From the NCBI RefSeq assembly GCF_913774235.1, contig NZ_CAJYDW010000006.1, positions 310,001 to 374,000 of the forward strand: a stretch of 64,000 bases of DNA, written 5' to 3'. Of the stretch, positions 10,657 to 19,932 are shown in pieces. The DNA is from an uncultured Pseudomonas sp. (lineage in GTDB: Bacteria; Pseudomonadota; Gammaproteobacteria; Pseudomonadales; Pseudomonadaceae). The notes beneath the pieces were generated by a model. The model was not told the origin of the DNA and did no database searches. It worked only from the letters and a program-made list of their open reading frames with translations. A program made the translations under genes and the position numbers. The first letter of the stretch is position 1. Every line of letters begins with the position of its first letter.

Positions 10657-10660
10657 CTTT
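10636..10660 (-). promoter_or_regulatory. Type-1 IscR operator
   Basis: The 25-nt minus-strand sequence matches the type-1 IscR site (ATASYYGACTRwwwYAGTCRRSTAT) at about 20 of 25 positions by eye, including the GAC and GTC half-site cores 8 nt apart (TTGACC then TTGTCGGG). It covers the -35 element and most of the spacer, so holo-IscR would block RNA polymerase. Confidence 0.7.
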
Positions 10661-10677
10661 AAAACCGAGCAAATCAC

Positions 10678-11466
10678 TCAGGCATTATCTATCGGCGGGA
10701 TAGTCCGCGGATGGGATTCGCCGCGGGCGGCCTTCTGGGTTTCGGTGAGAATGCCGCGCAGGATGTTCATCTCCAGCTTGCTGATGCCGGCGCGACCATA
10801 GAGTCGACGCAGGCGACTCATCAGGTGGCGTGGCTTGGCCGGATCGAGGAAGCCGATCTCCACCAGGGTCTCTTCCAGGTGCTGGTAATAGAGTTCCAGC
10901 TCCTCCACCGTCACCGGCTGGGTGTTGAGCATGGCGGTGGCTTCGACCTTGTTCATCTTGGTCGGCTGATTCTGCGCGGCGAGCCAGGCCATGCGCACCT
11001 CGTACACCAGCACCTGGACCGCGGCGGCAAGGTTGAGCGAACCGAAGGCCGGGTCCGAGGGGATGTGCACATGGTAGTGGCAGCGCTGCAACTCTTCGTT
11101 GGTGAGGCCGGCGTACTCACGACCGAACACCAGAGCCACCTCACCACCCTGCTCCACCTGGGCCAGGGAGGTGGTGGCGCACTCACGCGGATCCAGCAGC
11201 GGCCAGGGGATACGGCGATCCCGGGCACTGGTACCCAGCACCAGGCTGCAACCGGTCAGGGCTTCTTCCAGGGTATCGACGACGATGGCGGCATCGAGCA
11301 CATCGTTGGCGCCGGAGGCGCGGGCATTGGCCTCGCCACTGGGGAAGTCCTCGGGCTCGACCAGATAGAGGCGCGACAGGCCCATGTTCTTCATCGCCCG
11401 GGCGGCACCGCCGATGTTGCCGGGATGGCTGGTATTGACCAGAACGACACGGATGTTATTCAGCAC
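10678..11466 (-). CDS. trmJ: tRNA (cytidine/uridine-32-2'-O-)-methyltransferase TrmJ
   Basis: SPOUT-class methyltransferase that 2'-O-methylates position 32 of several tRNAs. Family motifs are [20 protein letters not shown] at the N-terminus, [14 protein letters not shown], and the knot segment [13 protein letters not shown]. The frame extends 21 codons upstream, but the GTG at 11466 gives [16 protein letters not shown], matching the usual pseudomonad start, for 262 residues. It lies 83 bp upstream of iscR on the same strand and is divergent from suhB. In P. aeruginosa cysE separates iscR and trmJ; here it is absent. Confidence 0.92.
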   Translation of the reverse strand: MLNNIRVVLVNTSHPGNIGGAARAMKNMGLSRLYLVEPEDFPSGEANARASGANDVLDAAIVVDTLEEALTGCSLVLGTSARDRRIPWPLLDPRECATTSLAQVEQGGEVALVFGREYAGLTNEELQRCHYHVHIPSDPAFGSLNLAAAVQVLVYEVRMAWLAAQNQPTKMNKVEATAMLNTQPVTVEELELYYQHLEETLVEIGFLDPAKPRHLMSRLRRLYGRAGISKLEMNILRGILTETQKAARGESHPRTIPPIDNA

Positions 11467-11606
11467 GTGGCTATCCTCGAGCGGACGCGGGAAATCGGCG
11501 CCGTATACTACGCCCACCGGCGCCCGCATGCTACGAATACCCCTTCCCGCGCCGCGAAGTCTGCTATCATTGCCGGCTTTCCTTATACAACCCAGGTGAT
11601 CTATCC

Positions 11607-12422
11607 ATGCAGCCCATGCTGAACATCGCCCTGCGCGCGGCCCGCAGCGCCGGTGAACTGATTTTCCGTTCGATTGAGCGCCTGGACGTGATCACAGTCG
11701 ACGAAAAAGGCGCCAACGACTTCGTCTCCGAAGTGGACCGTGCCGCCGAGCAGACCATTCTCGCCACCCTGCGCAAGGCCTACCCCACCCATGGTTTCTA
11801 CGGTGAGGAATCGGGCTACCTGGCCGGTGAAGGCGAAGGCGCGGATTACGTCTGGATCGTCGACCCGCTGGACGGCACCACCAACTTCCTCCGTGGCGTC
11901 CCGCACTTCTCGGTGAGCATCGCCTGCAAGTACAAGGGCCGCCTGGAACACGCCGTGGTCCTGGACCCGGTGCGCCAGGAAGAATTCACCGCCAGCCGCG
12001 GCCGCGGCGCCGCAGTGAACGGTCGGCGCATCCGCGTCACCAACCGTCGCAGCCTGGACGGCGCCCTGCTAGGTACCGGCTTCCCCTTCCGCGCCAATGA
12101 CGTCGATCACCTGGACAACTATCTGGGCATGTTCCGCAGCCTGATTGGCCAGACCGCCGGTATCCGCCGCGCCGGTTCCGCCGCCCTGGACCTGGCCTAC
12201 GTGGCCGCCGGTCGCTTCGATGCCTTCTGGGAAATGGGCCTGTCTGAGTGGGACATGGCGGCAGGCGCCCTGCTGGTGCAGGAAGCCGGTGGCCTGGTGG
12301 GCGACTTCAACGGCGGTCATGACTTCCTCGAGAAGGGCCACATCGTCGCCGGCAACCCCAAGTGCTTCCGCGGGCTGCTGACCCAGATCCAGCCGCACCT
12401 GCCGGCTTCGCTCAAGCGCTAA
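11607..12422 (+). CDS. suhB: Inositol-1-monophosphatase family protein SuhB
   Basis: Mg-dependent inositol monophosphatase-fold protein; in enterobacteria SuhB also joins the rRNA antitermination complex, and in P. aeruginosa it affects virulence gene expression. Metal-binding motifs are present: EVDRAAEQ, the central IVDPLDGTTNF and the C-terminal WDMAAGALLVQEAGG. The 271 residues match the family. It is transcribed divergently from trmJ and ends at a strong terminator shared with sspB. Confidence 0.96.
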   Translation: MQPMLNIALRAARSAGELIFRSIERLDVITVDEKGANDFVSEVDRAAEQTILATLRKAYPTHGFYGEESGYLAGEGEGADYVWIVDPLDGTTNFLRGVPHFSVSIACKYKGRLEHAVVLDPVRQEEFTASRGRGAAVNGRRIRVTNRRSLDGALLGTGFPFRANDVDHLDNYLGMFRSLIGQTAGIRRAGSAALDLAYVAAGRFDAFWEMGLSEWDMAAGALLVQEAGGLVGDFNGGHDFLEKGHIVAGNPKCFRGLLTQIQPHLPASLKR

Positions 12423-12438
12423 GCCTGTAGCGATCACG

Positions 12439-12475
12439 AAAAAGCCCCTGCCGGCGCTGCCGTCAGGGGCTTTTT
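12439..12475. terminator. Bidirectional intrinsic terminator between suhB and sspB
   Basis: An A-run, the stem arm AAAGCCCCTG, a GC-rich loop region, the complementary arm CAGGGGCTTT and a T-run lie just after suhB. The convergent sspB ends 45 bp further on. Symmetry and U-runs on both strands support a terminator that serves both transcripts. Confidence 0.85.
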
Positions 12476-12519
12476 CATGCCCGCCGCAAAGGTGATCTGC
12501 GACGGGGTATCGGCCAGGC

Positions 12520-12924
12520 TTACTTGACCACTTTCAGACTCGGTCGCGCGGGAGCCGGCTTGGGCGCCTCGGGCTTGCTGCCGCCCTTGTCCGGCCCCTG
12601 ATCATCGGGTGGCGTCGGCTCGCTGTCGAAGACCATGCCCTGGCCATTCTCCCGCGCATAGATGGCGAGGATGGCGCCCACCGGGATATAGAGGTTGTAG
12701 GCCACGCCGCCGAAGCGGCCATTGAAGCTCACGGCTTCGTTGTCCATGTGCAGGTCGCGCACGGCACTGGGCGAAGCGTTGAGCACGATCTGGCCGTCGT
12801 TGGCATAGCCCGGCGGCACCCGCACCTCGGCGTAGTCGGCGTTGACCAGCAGGTGCGGCGTGCAGTCGTTGTCCACGATCCACTCATAGAGCGCGCGGAC
12901 CAAGTAAGGGCGACTGGAATTCAT
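12520..12924 (-). CDS. sspB: ClpXP protease specificity-enhancing factor SspB
   Basis: Adaptor that tethers ssrA-tagged proteins and other substrates to ClpXP. The N-terminal binding domain is recognisable (RPYLVRALYEWIVDNDCTPHLLVNADY, shown here as the start of the conserved fold), followed by a Pro-rich flexible tail and the C-terminal ClpX-binding peptide (RPSLKVVK). The length is 134 residues. It lies 11 bp downstream of sspA, the conserved sspAB pair. Confidence 0.94.
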   Translation of the reverse strand: MNSSRPYLVRALYEWIVDNDCTPHLLVNADYAEVRVPPGYANDGQIVLNASPSAVRDLHMDNEAVSFNGRFGGVAYNLYIPVGAILAIYARENGQGMVFDSEPTPPDDQGPDKGGSKPEAPKPAPARPSLKVVK

Positions 12925-12935
12925 GGGGTTCTCCT

Positions 12936-13550
12936 CTAGCGCATCTCACGCTCGGTGACCGAAAGGCTGGATCGGAAACTGTCGCGGGCGAACATACGAT
13001 CCATGTAGTCCTGCAACGGCTTGGCCGCCCGGGGCAGCTCGATGCCCAGGCGCGGTAGTCGCCACAGCAGGGGGAGCAGGCAACAGTCCACCAGGGAAAA
13101 GTCGTCGCTCAGGAAGAAAGGCTTTTCCGCGAAGATCGGCGCCACGCCGGTCAGGCTTTCCCGCAATTCCTTGCGCTTGACCGCCAGGTCGGCACCGGGC
13201 GCCGCCTGCAGGATGGCATCCGCCAGGCTGCACCAATCACGGCCGATGCGGTGCATCAACAGCCGGGACTGGCCGCGCGTGACCGGATAGGCCGGCAGCA
13301 GCGGCGGGTGCGGATAGCGCTCTTCAAGGTACTCCATGAGCACCTCGGTGCCGTAGAGCACCAGGTCGCGATCCATCAGCGTCGGCACGGTGCCATAGGG
13401 ATTGTGCTCGGCCAGCTGCCGCGGACACTCGCCCCGGCGCACGGCAACCAGCTCGCACTCGACGTTCTTCTCCGCCAGGATCAGGCGAATGCGGTGGCTA
13501 TAGTGATCTTCGGGATCGTGGAAACAGGTCAGGCGGGTTATGGCGCCCAT
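12936..13550 (-). CDS. sspA: Stringent starvation protein SspA
   Basis: Glutathione S-transferase-fold protein that binds RNA polymerase and alters promoter choice in starvation and acid stress; it is not an active transferase. The thioredoxin-like N-terminus ([22 protein letters not shown]) and the helical C-terminal half are clear. The ATG at 13550 ([13 protein letters not shown]) gives 204 residues and is preferred over a start 17 codons upstream. It lies 72 bp downstream of petC, the conserved petABC-sspAB order. Confidence 0.93.
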   Translation of the reverse strand: MGAITRLTCFHDPEDHYSHRIRLILAEKNVECELVAVRRGECPRQLAEHNPYGTVPTLMDRDLVLYGTEVLMEYLEERYPHPPLLPAYPVTRGQSRLLMHRIGRDWCSLADAILQAAPGADLAVKRKELRESLTGVAPIFAEKPFFLSDDFSLVDCCLLPLLWRLPRLGIELPRAAKPLQDYMDRMFARDSFRSSLSVTEREMR

Positions 13551-13622
13551 GGGTCCCTCCCCCGGTGGGGGCAAAGCTGTAAAGGCGGGATTATCTCGCA
13601 CCTTGCCACCTGCAACCTAGTC

Positions 13623-14285
13623 TCATCGCTCATCGTCGGGCAATCGCCGCCAGAATTCGCGCTTGAGCCAGAAGGCCAGGACGGCGAACAGCACCAGATA
13701 ACCCAGCACCCAGGGCGCGAGACGCCAGGCCAGGCCGCGTTCGGGAGCAGCGGAATACCCCAGATAGGCGACCAGATCCTCGACCGTCCGAGCGAATTGC
13801 TCGGGCGTCTGGGCACCGCTGCCGGGTTCCAGGCGCAGCACGCAACGCCCGTCGCCACAGTCACGCACCTGCCGACCGCGCAGGGCGGCCAGGACGTCGG
13901 GCATGCGGGTACCGGGAGCCGTGAGGTTATCGACCCCAAGCGGGCGACCCGGAGCCATATAGAATTCCTGCAGGAAGGCGCGCAGCCAGGCTTCGCCGCG
14001 CACGGCAGCGATGAGGGTGAGATCGGGCGGCACGCTGCCGAAGGCGCGGCGGGCGTCTTCGGGCTTGAGCAGGCTGAGCATGGTCGCACTGGCGGTACGG
14101 CCGGGTGCCCAGCTGGCGAGATCCAAGTGCAGATCGGCGGCGACGCGATCGAAGCGCTGGTATTCCTGACCATGGCAGGCGAGGCAATAGCGGCCGAAGG
14201 TAATGGCACCCGCACGTGGATCACCCGGCTCGGCGGCAATCGCCAAACCCGCGCACAGCAGCAGGCTCAACAGCAGGTATTTCAT
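13623..14285 (-). CDS. petC: Cytochrome c1 of the bc1 complex, short divergent form
   Basis: Membrane-anchored c-type cytochrome that takes electrons from the Rieske protein. There is a signal peptide of about 17 residues, the heme-c motif CLACH at residues 34-38, a likely axial Met in TRMPDVLAALRGRQV, and a C-terminal anchor (APWVLGYLVLFAVLAFWLKREFW). At 220 residues it is about 40 shorter than the usual pseudomonad protein; the shortening appears to fall before the heme site and in the loop before the anchor. It overlaps petB by 4 bp. The function is probably intact because all ligands are present. Confidence 0.9.
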   Translation of the reverse strand: MKYLLLSLLLCAGLAIAAEPGDPRAGAITFGRYCLACHGQEYQRFDRVAADLHLDLASWAPGRTASATMLSLLKPEDARRAFGSVPPDLTLIAAVRGEAWLRAFLQEFYMAPGRPLGVDNLTAPGTRMPDVLAALRGRQVRDCGDGRCVLRLEPGSGAQTPEQFARTVEDLVAYLGYSAAPERGLAWRLAPWVLGYLVLFAVLAFWLKREFWRRLPDDER

Positions 14286-15475
14286 GGCATCTGCTCCGGG
14301 AGCGATCGAGTACGCCCCAGACGGCTATACCAAGGCATGCCCAGCAGACTGGCGAAATAGACGACGGCGGCCAGGCGTGCCAGCAACAGGCGTTCGTCGG
14401 TGAGGGACACCACGCCTAGAACACCCAGCGCGGCGAAGGCCAGGCAACCGACGTACAAGCCCAGCCGTGCCGGCCAGGCCTTGCGACGGACCGAGCGGAC
14501 TGCACTGCGATCCAGCCAGGGCAACACGAACAACAGGGCGACGGCCAGCGCTGCCAGACCCAGACCACCGGCCTTGCTCGGTACCGCCCGCAGCAGCGCA
14601 TAGAAGGGTGCCAGATACCAGGGCGGAGCAATGTGGCTGGGGGTGACCAGTGGATCGGCCGGTTGCTGGTTGGCCGGTTCCAGCACCAGCCCGCCCAGGT
14701 CCGGCGCCAGCAGCACTACGGCGAGGAAGACCAGCAGGAAGATCGCCAATCCACAAAGATCCTTGAGCGTCAGGTAGGGATGGAAAGGCACCCCTGCAGC
14801 ACCGCGCAGGTCGCGGTCGTCACCCTCGGGGTTGTTCGAGCCGGTCTGGCGCAGAGCGATGATGTGCAACGCCACCAGGGTCAGAATCAGCAGCGGCAGC
14901 CCCACCACGTGCAGGGCCTGGAAGCGGCGCAGGCTGGCATCGGACAGCACCACTCCGCCCCGTAGCAGGTCGGCCAGGGTTGGGCCCACCAAAGGCAGCG
15001 CCTCGACGGCACTCAGGGACACCTGGGCACCCCAGTAGGACAGTTGCCCCCAGGGCAGCAGGTAACCGAAGAGGGCCTGGGCCAATAGCAGGACATAGAG
15101 CAGCACGCCGAAACTCCAGACCAGCTCGCGCGGGGCGCGATAAGAGCCGTACAACAGGCCGCGCAGCAAGTGCAGATAAAGGCAGACGAACAGCGCCGAG
15201 GCGCCTACCGCGTGCAGGTAGCGGATCAGCCAGCCGAAGGGCACCTCGCGCATGAACAGCTGGACCGACGCGAAGGCGCCCTTCACGGTGGGCTCATAGC
15301 CGAACAGTAACCAGAGCCCGGTCAGCCCCTGCAGCACCAGGATAAAGACCAGCAGGGCACCGAATAGATAGAAGACGTTTAGGTTGCGCGGCACGCGATA
15401 GTCACTGACGTGGCGGCGCCAGAAGGCGCGCAGTGGCAGGCGGCGCTCCAGCCAGTCGTGCTCGCGGTCTTTCAC
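14282..15475 (-). CDS. petB: Cytochrome b of the bc1 complex
   Basis: Core quinol-oxidising subunit with eight predicted membrane helices and two b-type hemes. Heme-ligand pairs are present in RYLHAVGASALFVCLYLH and in LHVVGLPLLILTLVALH. The Qo-site motif reads PPWY (canonical PEWY; gammaproteobacteria commonly lack the Glu). The length is 397 residues. It overlaps petA and petC by 4 bp each. From memory of pseudomonad cytochrome b it is considerably more divergent than neighbouring genes; an alignment would be needed to quantify this. Confidence 0.94.
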   Translation of the reverse strand: MKDREHDWLERRLPLRAFWRRHVSDYRVPRNLNVFYLFGALLVFILVLQGLTGLWLLFGYEPTVKGAFASVQLFMREVPFGWLIRYLHAVGASALFVCLYLHLLRGLLYGSYRAPRELVWSFGVLLYVLLLAQALFGYLLPWGQLSYWGAQVSLSAVEALPLVGPTLADLLRGGVVLSDASLRRFQALHVVGLPLLILTLVALHIIALRQTGSNNPEGDDRDLRGAAGVPFHPYLTLKDLCGLAIFLLVFLAVVLLAPDLGGLVLEPANQQPADPLVTPSHIAPPWYLAPFYALLRAVPSKAGGLGLAALAVALLFVLPWLDRSAVRSVRRKAWPARLGLYVGCLAFAALGVLGVVSLTDERLLLARLAAVVYFASLLGMPWYSRLGRTRSLPEQMP

Positions 15476-16044
15476 GCTGCTCCCTCCCCGTCACTGCCGA
15501 TCACCAGCAGGTTCTCGCCTTTGAAGTGATAGGGAGGCACGGCCAGATTCAGAGGTGCTGGCTGATCGCGATAGACACGCCCGGCGAGATCGAAATGGGA
15601 GCCATGGCAGGGGCAGAGATAGCCTTTGTTCGTCGCGGCGGTGTCCAGCGAGGGAATACAGCCCAGATGGGTGCAGATGGCGGTGACCACGAAGATGTCC
15701 GGCCGCCGCGATCTCAGCCGTGGATCGACATAGGACGGCTGGCTGGATTCCTTGGAGTCTGGATCGGCGAGGCCGGCCTCGTCTGCCAGGAGTCGCGCCT
15801 GATCCGCCACGCTGCGCCGCAGCACGCAGACCGGCTGACCCCGCCACTGCACCGTGAGCTGCTCGTCTTCGCGCAAGGCGGAGATATCGACCTGCACCGG
15901 TTCCGCCGCCACCTGGGCCGAACGACTGGGCCGCAGGGCGCAGACGAAGGGCACGCTACCCGCCACCAGACCCAGGCCGCCTACGGCGGAGGTGGTGGCG
16001 ATCAGCAGGCGGCGACGCCGGGCATCGGGCGAGTCGTCGGTCAC
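15472..16044 (-). CDS. petA: Rieske iron-sulfur subunit of the bc1 complex
   Basis: [2Fe-2S] subunit that carries electrons from quinol to cytochrome c1. It has an N-terminal membrane anchor with a twin-arginine-like start (ARRRRLLIATTSAVGG) and Rieske motifs CTHLGC and CPCHGSHF. The length is 190 residues. The start is a GTG at 16044 whose GTGA overlaps the murB stop by 4 bp, so it is translationally coupled to a peptidoglycan gene. In P. aeruginosa the gene upstream is rpsI instead. Confidence 0.95.
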   Translation of the reverse strand: MTDDSPDARRRRLLIATTSAVGGLGLVAGSVPFVCALRPSRSAQVAAEPVQVDISALREDEQLTVQWRGQPVCVLRRSVADQARLLADEAGLADPDSKESSQPSYVDPRLRSRRPDIFVVTAICTHLGCIPSLDTAATNKGYLCPCHGSHFDLAGRVYRDQPAPLNLAVPPYHFKGENLLVIGSDGEGAA

Positions 16045-17063
16045 GTCAGGCTTCCCGGCTCCATTTCCAGCGTGACGCCGAAGCGCTCCCGTACCGAGGC
16101 GCGGATGCGTTCCGCCAGGGCCAGGACATCGCGGCTGCTGGCGCCGCCGAAGTTGACCAGCACCAGCGCCTGGTCGGCATGTACCCCAACGGCGCCGTCA
16201 CGATAGCCACGCCAGCCGGCCTGGTCGATCAGCCAGCCGGCGGCCAGCTTGACCGAGCCATCGGCCTGGGGATAGGTCGGCAGCGTCGGATAGGCTTCCT
16301 TGAGTGCGGCGGCGGCAGCCGCGGTGACCACCGGATTCTTGAAGAAGCTGCCGGCGTTGCCCAGCACTGCAGGGTCGGGCAGCTTGCTGCGGCGGATGGC
16401 GCAGATCGCCGCGCTGACGGCCTCAGGTGTCGGTTGCTCGACGCCGGCCTCGGCCAGCGCCTGGCGCACCGGGCCATAGTCCAGCACCAGCTGTGGCTGG
16501 CGGCTCAGATGAAAACGCACCCGCAGTACGATCCAGCGCCCGGCCTCGGCCTTGAAGCGGCTCTCGCGATAGGCGAAGGCGCAGTCCTCTGGCGCCAGGT
16601 CCTGGAGTTCGCCGCTGTGGCGGTCGAGGACTGTCACCCCGGCGCACCTGTCCTTGAGTTCGACGCCATAGGCACCGATATTCTGGATCGGCGAAGCGCC
16701 CACGGTGCCCGGGATCAGGCTGAGGTTTTCCAGCCCGTACCAGCCATTGGCAAGGGTGGTCATGACGAAGGGATGCCAGGGTTCGCCAGCTTCGGCTTCC
16801 ACCAGCAAGGCGTCGCCCTCTTCCGCCAGCAGGCGGATGCCGCGCGAGGTCAGGCGCAGCACCAGGCCCTCGACCCGCTCGGGCAGGACCAGGTTGCTGC
16901 CACCGCCCAGCACCCGCAGGGGCACGCCTAGCTGCCGGGCCAGCGCCAGGGCCTCCTGGACCTCGGCATCACTGGCGGCCTCCAGATAGCGGTCGGCTTC
17001 GGCCACCAGGCCGAAGGTATTGAGTCCCTGCAGCGGGACCTGTTGCTGCAGCTCAGCGACCAT
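16041..17063 (-). CDS. murB: UDP-N-acetylenolpyruvoylglucosamine reductase MurB
   Basis: FAD-dependent enzyme that reduces UDP-GlcNAc-enolpyruvate to UDP-MurNAc in peptidoglycan synthesis. The FAD-binding segment LGGGSNLVLPE, the motif IPGTVGASPIQNIGAYGVE and the C-terminal NAGSFFKNP are present. The open frame extends 51 codons upstream into ptp, but the ATG at 17063 (MVAELQQQVPLQGLNTFG) gives the normal 340 residues and only an 11-bp overlap. It is the type I MurB length. Confidence 0.96.
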   Translation of the reverse strand: MVAELQQQVPLQGLNTFGLVAEADRYLEAASDAEVQEALALARQLGVPLRVLGGGSNLVLPERVEGLVLRLTSRGIRLLAEEGDALLVEAEAGEPWHPFVMTTLANGWYGLENLSLIPGTVGASPIQNIGAYGVELKDRCAGVTVLDRHSGELQDLAPEDCAFAYRESRFKAEAGRWIVLRVRFHLSRQPQLVLDYGPVRQALAEAGVEQPTPEAVSAAICAIRRSKLPDPAVLGNAGSFFKNPVVTAAAAAALKEAYPTLPTYPQADGSVKLAAGWLIDQAGWRGYRDGAVGVHADQALVLVNFGGASSRDVLALAERIRASVRERFGVTLEMEPGSLT

Positions 17064-17526
17064 GACGAGCGGCCACCTCGGCGACGAGGCCATCGCAGGC
17101 ATCTTCGAGCAGATCCAGGACCCGCTCGAAACCCGCTGCGCCGCCGTAATAGGGATCGGGCACCTCGTCCACCGCGAGCCCCTGGCGAGCCAGGAACAGC
17201 TCGGGCACCACGCCACCCTCGGGGCGCAGTTGCTCCAACCAGGCGAGGTTGTCGTGATCCATGGCCAGGATCAGGTCGAAGCGTTGGAAGTCTTCTGTGG
17301 TGACCTGACGTGCGCGCAGGTCACTGATGTCGTAGCCGCGACCCGCGGCGGCCTGGATGGCACGGGAATCCGGGGCCTTGCCGACATGCCAGTCGCCGGT
17401 GCCCGCGGAATCCAACTCTACGGCCTCGGCCAGACCGGCCGCTGCCAGCTTGGCCCTCAGGATGCCTTCGGCGGTGGGTGAACGGCAGATGTTGCCCATG
17501 CAGACGAACAGGATGCGCAGGCTCAT
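17053..17526 (-). CDS. Low-molecular-weight protein-tyrosine phosphatase
   Basis: Single-domain LMW-PTP that dephosphorylates protein tyrosines, often tied to exopolysaccharide control. The P-loop CMGNICRS (Cys9 to Arg15) lies at the N-terminus and the general-acid motif VPDPYYGG near residue 120. The length is 157 residues. It starts directly after the kdsB stop and overlaps murB by 11 bp, as in the conserved kdsB-ptp-murB order. The true substrate is unknown. Confidence 0.94.
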   Translation of the reverse strand: MSLRILFVCMGNICRSPTAEGILRAKLAAAGLAEAVELDSAGTGDWHVGKAPDSRAIQAAAGRGYDISDLRARQVTTEDFQRFDLILAMDHDNLAWLEQLRPEGGVVPELFLARQGLAVDEVPDPYYGGAAGFERVLDLLEDACDGLVAEVAARHGR

Positions 17527-18291
17527 CTAGGCTCCCAGCAGGCGGCGGACGCGCTCGAGGTCTTCCAGGGTGTCCACGCCGGCCTGGGGCGCTTCCAAGG
17601 CATCGGCGACATGGATGCGTACGCCATGCCAGAGGGCGCGCAGCTGTTCCAGGGCTTCGGTCTCTTCCAGGGCACAGGGGCCCCAGCTGACGAAATCGGC
17701 GAGGAAGCCGGCGCGATAGGCATAGATGCCAATGTGGCGACGATAGGGAAAGCCGGCAGGCAGTTGCGTACGGTCGCCAGCGAAGGCGTTGCGCGCCCAG
17801 GGCAGCGGTGCCCGGCTGAAGGTCAGCGCCAGGCCGTTCACGTCGGTGCTCACCTTGACCACATTGGGATTGAACAGACTGTCGACGTCGTGGATGGGCT
17901 CGGCCAGGGTGGCCACGCCGGCTTCGGGATGGGCGGCGAGATTGCCCGCCACCTGATCGATCACCGCCGGGGGGATCAGCGGCTCGTCGCCCTGGACGTT
18001 GACCACCAGGGCCTCGTCGGCCAACCCCAGCAACTCGGCCACCTCGGCCAGGCGATCGGTACCCGAGGCATGGTCGGCCCGCGTCAGCAGCACCTGGGCG
18101 CCGAAGCCTTCGCAGGCGCGCAGGATGTCGTCGTGATCGGTCGCCACCACCACCTGCTCGGCGCCACTGCGCCGGGCCTGCTCCCAGACGTGCTGGATCA
18201 TCGGCTTGCCGGCGATGTCGAGCAGCGGCTTGTTGGGCAGCCGGGTACTGGCGAGGCGCGCCGGGATGACGACGGTGAAGGCGGTGCTCAT
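17527..18291 (-). CDS. kdsB: 3-deoxy-manno-octulosonate cytidylyltransferase
   Basis: Activates KDO as CMP-KDO for the lipopolysaccharide inner core. The nucleotidyltransferase start [20 protein letters not shown] and the motif NVQGDEPLI are diagnostic. The length is 254 residues. Its start overlaps the stop of the upstream Trm112-like gene by 4 bp. Confidence 0.97.
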   Translation of the reverse strand: MSTAFTVVIPARLASTRLPNKPLLDIAGKPMIQHVWEQARRSGAEQVVVATDHDDILRACEGFGAQVLLTRADHASGTDRLAEVAELLGLADEALVVNVQGDEPLIPPAVIDQVAGNLAAHPEAGVATLAEPIHDVDSLFNPNVVKVSTDVNGLALTFSRAPLPWARNAFAGDRTQLPAGFPYRRHIGIYAYRAGFLADFVSWGPCALEETEALEQLRALWHGVRIHVADALEAPQAGVDTLEDLERVRRLLGA

Positions 18292-18473
18292 TTGTCCAGG
18301 CGCTCGTCCGTGGTGATGACGCGCGCCTCGCTTTCCAGCATCACCGGGATGCCATCGCGAATCGGGAAAGCCAGGCCGGCGGCCTTGCTGATGAGTTCGC
18401 TTTTATCGTCGCTCAGGATCAGCGGGCTCTTGGTCAGGGGGCAGGCGAGGATGTCCAGCAGCTTGAGGTCCAT
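18288..18473 (-). CDS. Trm112/YcaR-family small protein
   Basis: A 61-residue protein starting [18 protein letters not shown], of the UPF0434/Trm112p family that in bacteria usually lies between lpxK and kdsB. Bacterial YcaR homologues are of uncertain function; eukaryotic Trm112 activates methyltransferases. Only one of the zinc-site cysteines is obvious (ACPL). The ATG at 18473 is chosen over upstream in-frame starts because it gives the family length and clears lpxK by 14 bp. Confidence 0.92.
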   Translation of the reverse strand: MDLKLLDILACPLTKSPLILSDDKSELISKAAGLAFPIRDGIPVMLESEARVITTDERLDK

Positions 18474-18487
18474 GGGCGAAGGTTCCG

Positions 18488-19495
18488 TCAGAGAGAGTGT
18501 TCGGGCAGGAGGCGGTCGAGGCGCCCATCCAGCCAGGCGACGAAGGCGGCCGAGGGCTGGGCGTCCACCGCCAGGTACCACCAGTCGGCGGCGGCGAAGG
18601 GCCGGCACTTGACCGCGTCCTTCTCGGTCATCACCAGCGGCAGCTCCGGCGTGAAGGCCAGGTCCGCGGCGCTGTAGGCGGCATGATCGGCGAAGGCATG
18701 GGGTACCGGTTGCCAGTGTAGTCCTTCGAGGGTAGCGAAGAAACGTCCGGGGTTGCCGATGCCGGCCAGGGCATGCAGGCGCTGGCCGGGCGGGAAGAAA
18801 TCCAGGGGCTGAGCTGCGCCGCTCTGCAGATTGATCAGAGCGCTGGGCTGCAGGATCAGGCCGTAGCCATCGGCAGGATCGACGGCGGCGCCGTTATGAA
18901 TCACGGCGTCCACCTCGGCCAGGCGCTCCAGGGGTTCGCGCAGGGGCCCGGCCGGCAGGCAGCGGCCATTGCCGAAACCGCGTGCGGCATCGACCATCAC
19001 CAGCTCCAGATCCCGCGCCAGGCGATAGTGCTGCAGGCCGTCGTCGCTGAGGATCACATCGAGCTGTTCATCGGCGAGCAGGCGTTCGACGGCGCGACCG
19101 CGGTCGGGATCGATCACCAGCGGCACCGCGGTGCGCTGCACGATGAGCAGGGGTTCGTCGCCGGCCACTGCCGCAGCGTCCGTGGCCTGGACGCGCCAGG
19201 GCAGGCTCGGCGGCTGGGCGCCATAGCCCCGACTGACCACGCCGACCTTGAGACCGCGGGCACGCAGATGGCCGATCAGCCAGAGGATCATGGGGGTCTT
19301 GCCGGTGCCACCGACGGTGAGATTGCCCACCACGATGACCGGCACCGGCGCACGATGGATACTGCCCTGCCCCGCCAGGAAGCGCTGGCGCTTGCGCCGG
19401 GCGACCCGGCGGTAGAGGGCTTCGAGCGGCGCCAGCAGGCCCAGGGCGGGATGCCCCTGGTACCAGGCGCGAACCAGGCGTTGGCCCAGGCTCAC
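18488..19495 (-). CDS. lpxK: Tetraacyldisaccharide 4'-kinase LpxK
   Basis: Inner-membrane kinase that phosphorylates the lipid A precursor at the 4' position. An N-terminal amphipathic/membrane helix precedes the Walker A motif [13 protein letters not shown] (about residues 61-73), and DDGLQH appears near residue 150. The length is 335 residues. It is coupled to exbD by a 4-bp overlap and belongs to the lipid A/KDO/peptidoglycan operon. Confidence 0.96.
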   Translation of the reverse strand: MSLGQRLVRAWYQGHPALGLLAPLEALYRRVARRKRQRFLAGQGSIHRAPVPVIVVGNLTVGGTGKTPMILWLIGHLRARGLKVGVVSRGYGAQPPSLPWRVQATDAAAVAGDEPLLIVQRTAVPLVIDPDRGRAVERLLADEQLDVILSDDGLQHYRLARDLELVMVDAARGFGNGRCLPAGPLREPLERLAEVDAVIHNGAAVDPADGYGLILQPSALINLQSGAAQPLDFFPPGQRLHALAGIGNPGRFFATLEGLHWQPVPHAFADHAAYSAADLAFTPELPLVMTEKDAVKCRPFAAADWWYLAVDAQPSAAFVAWLDGRLDRLLPEHSL

Positions 19496-19932
19496 GGACG
19501 TTTCGCCTGAGCCTCGAGGGTGGTGATGCGCAACTGGCTGAAGCCGAGCTTGCCGGCGGCGTCCATGGCCATGACCACCGACTGGTGGGTGGCGCGGCCG
19601 TCGGCGGTGATCACCAACGGCAGGCTGTTGTCACCGCCGGACTCCCGCTGCAGGGCGGTGGTCAGGCCGGTCAGGTCGTTGCGCACTAGGGTCTGGCCGT
19701 TGAGCGCCATCTGGCCGTCGGCGGTGATGCTGATCTCCAGGGTCTTGCCCTGGTTGGCGGCCGCGGCGGCGCTGTCGGCCTCGGGCAGCTCGATCTTGAG
19801 CTGGCTGGGCCGGCTGAAGGTCGCGGTCACCACGAAGAACAGCAGCAGGACGAAGATGACGTCGATGAAGGACGCCAGGTTGATGTAGACCTCTTCGCGA
19901 GCGGCGCCCCCGGCGCGGCGACGGAATTTCAC
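19492..19932 (-). CDS. exbD: ExbD/TolR-family biopolymer transport protein
   Basis: Energy-transducing inner-membrane protein with one N-terminal membrane segment ([20 protein letters not shown], the conserved Asp inside it) and a periplasmic domain of about 100 residues. The length is 146 residues. It pairs with the ExbB/TolQ-like protein encoded upstream (4-bp overlap). The context next to lpxK and comEC is conserved in pseudomonads; its partner receptor is not known from this window. Confidence 0.92.
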   Translation of the reverse strand: MKFRRRAGGAAREEVYINLASFIDVIFVLLLFFVVTATFSRPSQLKIELPEADSAAAAANQGKTLEISITADGQMALNGQTLVRNDLTGLTTALQRESGGDNSLPLVITADGRATHQSVVMAMDAAGKLGFSQLRITTLEAQAKRP

